Source: Terriglobales bacterium (GTDB taxonomy: Bacteria; Acidobacteriota; Terriglobia; Terriglobales; Acidobacteriaceae). Taken from it: a DNA stretch of 5,968 nucleotides. Of this stretch, positions 4,096 to 5,968 are shown one piece after another (the stretch's first letter is position 1; every line of letters starts with the position of its first letter). The position numbers and the translations under genes are program-made. Location: assembly GCA_030043575.1 (NCBI GenBank), contig JASHXK010000254.1, forward strand, positions 1 to 5,968. Reading direction: 5' to 3'. The notes under the pieces were generated by a model that saw nothing but the letters and a program-made list of their open reading frames with translations, did not search any database and was not told where the DNA came from.

Positions 4096-5436
4096 TCAGC
4101 CGGTCCGGCCGCGCTCTTCGTAAATTGCGCCCACCACCGATCCGCCCATGTCGTCAGCCGTGAGCACCGGCAACACCAGGCGCACCAGTGTGCCGCGGTT
4201 GGGCTCGCTCTCCACCGTCATTTCGGCGGCATCGCCATAGAGCACTTGCAACCGCTCCGTGACATTCTGCATTCCGATGCCGGTCCCTGACGATGCTCCG
4301 CGCTCCGCCGGCATGCCCACGCCATCGTCCTCCACTTCAATCACCAGCCGCTGGTCAGCGCGGCGGCTGCGCAGATAAATGCTCCCGCTCTCCACCTTCG
4401 CCGAGAAGCCGTGCTTGACGGCATTCTCCACCAGCGGCTGCAGAATCATGCTGGGCACCAGATCGTCCAGCGATTTCGGCTCCAGTTCCTTGACCACCTT
4501 CAGCTTGTCATGACCAAAGCGTGCGACTTCAATGTCGAGATAATCGTCGAGAAACTCCAGCTCCTCGCGCAGCGGGACGAAGGAATCGCCCTTGCGCAGC
4601 AGGCGGCGCAGAATGTTGCCCAGCTTCACGATCATCACCCGCGCGGAGTCGGGATCGGCGCGCACCAGCGAAGAAATGGAATTCAATGTGTTGAACAGGA
4701 AGTGCGGATTGATCTGGCTTTGCAGCGCCTCCATGCGCGCCTGGAGCAGCAAACGCTCCTGCTGCTCCAGCTTCATCTCGATGCGCACATTGTTCAGCAC
4801 CTTGAGCGCGATGGCCACGGCCATCACCGTGCCGGCATAGATCGCGAACTTGACCCACAGATTCGGCGAGTACAGGGCGAAGATGCGGCGCGGCCACTCC
4901 AGATGCAGCTGGATGTGAATGAACTCCAGCGCGAGGATGAGAAAGAAAAACGACGTCTGCCAGTCGATAAACGACTTGCGAATGCTGCGCCGGATCCAGT
5001 GGTAAATGCTGAGATCGAAGAGCGGCGAGAACGACCAGATGGCTTCGCGCTCGGGCGCGATGTGGCGCAGAAAGCCGGCGGCGAAGCCGGCGAGGACATA
5101 CATCGGCATCGCCAGCCACTCGCCGAGCAGGAGCGAGGGTAGCGCGACCAGAATGCCGGCAGCCACGCCCACGAGGCGCCCGCCAATCACCCCCAGCAGG
5201 ATCGCGCCTTCGAAGGCGATGTCCGCGGCCACGAAGTTGCGCACCGCGTGGCGCACAAAGACGCCCAGCGCGATCGGTGTGCCGACGATGAAAACGATCT
5301 CCAGCTTCTCGCTGAGCGTGCGCTCCTCGCGAAACAGCAGCACGCGAAATCGCCGCGCGCGCACCAGCACGCTGCTGATCGCCGCGGCCACGCCGAGGCG
5401 GATCAGCAAGGTAACGAGAATGAGACGCGAGTCCAA
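4096..5436 (-). CDS. LytS/BtsS-type membrane sensor histidine kinase
   Basis: This 446-residue inner-membrane kinase belongs to the His_kinase (PF06580) group that usually signals to LytTR-domain response regulators. Hydrophobic segments at about 4-20, 46-62, 72-100, 106-124, 161-178 and 194-213 form the sensor; GGRLVGVAAGILVALPSLLL (85-104) resembles the LytS 5TM receptor region. A short coiled linker (about 215-240, EMKLEQQERLLLQARMEALQ) leads to the phospho-acceptor motif QINPHFLFNTLNS with His245. The ATPase part shows the N box QPLVENAVKHG (333-343, Asn338), EDDGVGM (369-375) and GTGIGMQNVTERL (384-396). The C-terminus has about 20 extra residues past the fold. The start is uncertain: TTG at 5436 is used, inside or beside a heptamer repeat and with no Shine-Dalgarno sequence. 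CTG 5442, TTG 5409 and GTG 5391 are alternatives. No response regulator gene adjoins it here. The signal is unknown. Confidence 0.9.
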   Translation of the reverse strand: MDSRLILVTLLIRLGVAAAISSVLVRARRFRVLLFREERTLSEKLEIVFIVGTPIALGVFVRHAVRNFVAADIAFEGAILLGVIGGRLVGVAAGILVALPSLLLGEWLAMPMYVLAGFAAGFLRHIAPEREAIWSFSPLFDLSIYHWIRRSIRKSFIDWQTSFFFLILALEFIHIQLHLEWPRRIFALYSPNLWVKFAIYAGTVMAVAIALKVLNNVRIEMKLEQQERLLLQARMEALQSQINPHFLFNTLNSISSLVRADPDSARVMIVKLGNILRRLLRKGDSFVPLREELEFLDDYLDIEVARFGHDKLKVVKELEPKSLDDLVPSMILQPLVENAVKHGFSAKVESGSIYLRSRRADQRLVIEVEDDGVGMPAERGASSGTGIGMQNVTERLQVLYGDAAEMTVESEPNRGTLVRLVLPVLTADDMGGSVVGAIYEERGRTG

Positions 5437-5440
5437 AGTC

Positions 5441-5468
5441 AGTGGCCAGTTGTCAGTTGTCAGTTGTC
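5441..5468. repeat. Heptamer tandem repeat (AGTTGTC) at the kinase start
   Basis: Three exact AGTTGTC units (5448-5468) are preceded by a decayed unit AGTGGCC (5441-5447). The array begins 4 bases upstream of the assumed TTG start codon of the kinase and takes up its ribosome-binding region. The minus-strand frame stays open through the array until a TGA at 5481-5479, so copy-number change by a single 7-base unit would shift any start codon located inside it. Confidence 0.85.
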
Positions 5469-5477
5469 GAACGAATT

Positions 5478-5499
5478 CTCAGGAAACTGTCATCCTGAG
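5478..5499. terminator. Hairpin between alaS and the kinase gene
   Basis: CTCAGGA (5478-5484) pairs perfectly with TCCTGAG (5493-5499) across an 8-base loop. It lies 87 bases past the alaS stop on the minus strand and 41 bases before the kinase start. Its right arm overlaps the TGTCATCCTGAGC repeat, so the hairpin may be a by-product of where that repeat inserted. No T tract follows in either direction. Confidence 0.35.
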
Positions 5500-5567
5500 C
5501 GGAGCGCCCACCCGTATTCCCAGGCCGCGTCCTACGCGGGCCGGGCGGACGCGGAGTCGAAGGATCT
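5487..5567. repeat. TGTCATCCTGAGC...GTCGAAGGATCT dispersed-type repeat
   Basis: The left end (5487-5506) reads CTGTCATCCTGAGCGGAGCG and the right end (5550-5567) CGCGGAGTCGAAGGATCT. These two ends are familiar to me as a single intergenic repeat seen in many acidobacterial and other environmental genomes. Here about 43 bases (5507-5549) separate them. They contain the hairpin CCGCGT-CCT-ACGCGG (5525-5539). ATCCT (5492-5496) and AGGAT (5561-5565) are complementary, so the ends can pair. Copy number elsewhere cannot be judged from this window. Confidence 0.65.
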
Positions 5568-5586
5568 GCGGTCCGCACCCTTGCTT

Positions 5587-5968
5587 CTACCTTATGCTCT
5601 TCGCCGCCTCCGCTATCGCCGATTCCGCCCGGTCGCCGTCCGGTGCGCCGCCCTGCGCCATGTCGCGATTGCCGCCGCCGCGCGTGCCCAGCGCTTGCAC
5701 CGTCTGCTTCATCAGCGCGCCCATGTCGTTTGGTATTCCCGGCGTTTGCGCGAAGACCAGCGACGGCTGCGCGCCTCCGCAGGCCAGCAGCGCAATCACG
5801 TGTTCGTGCTTCGTCAGCTTCTGCGCCAGCATTTTGATGAAGGCGAGATCGCGATCGCCGAAATACTGCGCGATGAGCTTCTGGCCGTTGCGCTCCGCTG
5901 CGGCTTGGGCGAGCCGCTCCGCCTGCAACTCCGCGACTTCTTCCAGCAGCTTATGTTGCGCCTTCTGC
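5587..5968 (-). CDS. alaS: Alanyl-tRNA synthetase, C-terminal part (partial, runs off the right edge)
   Basis: AlaS charges tRNA-Ala in the cytoplasm. The frame is open to the right edge, and 126 C-terminal residues are visible ending at TAG 5589-5587. The first part (residues 1-30 of the fragment, QKAQHKLLEEVAELQAER...) is a charged helix like the coiled linker between the editing domain and the C-Ala domain. After it comes a DHHA1-type fold: HVIALLACGGAQPSLVFAQ (56-74), NDMGALMKQTVQALG (80-94) and the glycine-rich RGGGNRDMAQGG (96-107), which corresponds to the GKGGGRPDMAQ motif of C-Ala. It ends with a helix AIAEAAKSIR, the usual position for the protein's end. A free-standing editing protein (AlaX-type) with DHHA1 remains possible because upstream domains lie outside the window. 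The kinase gene follows on the same strand after 150 bases. Confidence 0.87.
   Translation of the reverse strand, partial: QKAQHKLLEEVAELQAERLAQAAAERNGQKLIAQYFGDRDLAFIKMLAQKLTKHEHVIALLACGGAQPSLVFAQTPGIPNDMGALMKQTVQALGTRGGGNRDMAQGGAPDGDRAESAIAEAAKSIR

Noticed and set aside
4411..5142. 243-residue plus-strand frame opposite the kinase
   Set aside because: It is rich in Gln, His, Leu and Arg, typical of an antisense shadow; the kinase motifs are on the minus strand.

Overview
The window (5,968 bases, GC-rich) looks like a chromosomal housekeeping region of a soil-type bacterium. I infer Acidobacteriota. The reasons are a bacillithiol gene (bshA), and intergenic spaces packed with heptamer tandem repeats, CTTCAG/CTAAAG-centred palindromes and a TGTCATCCTGAGC-type repeat, which I associate with acidobacterial genomes. 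No phage, transposase, CRISPR, rRNA or tRNA gene was recognised.

Layout. At the left edge is the 5' end of a minus-strand membrane protein gene (start at 107), divergent from purQ (262-963, +), the glutaminase subunit of FGAM synthase. The 154-base divergent spacer holds a candidate extended -10 and an inverted pair of 7-base repeat blocks. A 289-base spacer with two small inverted repeats but no gene leads to a tandem-domain universal stress protein (1253-2167, +). A 64-residue unknown protein (2187-2381, +) follows 19 bases later and probably shares its transcript; a strong hairpin comes after it. A 257-base spacer with a truncated repeat copy precedes bshA (2639-3799, +), the first enzyme of bacillithiol synthesis. 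bshA converges on a LytS-type sensor histidine kinase (4096-5436, -). The 296-base convergent spacer is filled with palindromes. A 150-base spacer with two further repeat types separates the kinase from the C-terminal end of alanyl-tRNA synthetase (5587-5968, -).

How the genes relate. No single pathway unites the window. The stress protein, bshA (a redox-buffering thiol) and the sensor kinase are all compatible with stress adaptation, but only the stress protein and the small ORF are arranged like an operon. purQ lacks neighbouring purS/purL, bshA lacks bshB/bshC, and the kinase lacks an adjacent response regulator in this window.

The least ordinary content is intergenic. Every spacer contains an organised repeat or hairpin. 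They include three sequence-unrelated tandem repeats that all have a 7-base period, a family of hairpins with variable stems around a fixed CTNNAG centre, and a half copy of that family upstream of bshA. I saw no convincing undescribed gene system. The repeat architecture and the small gene behind the stress protein are the best leads.
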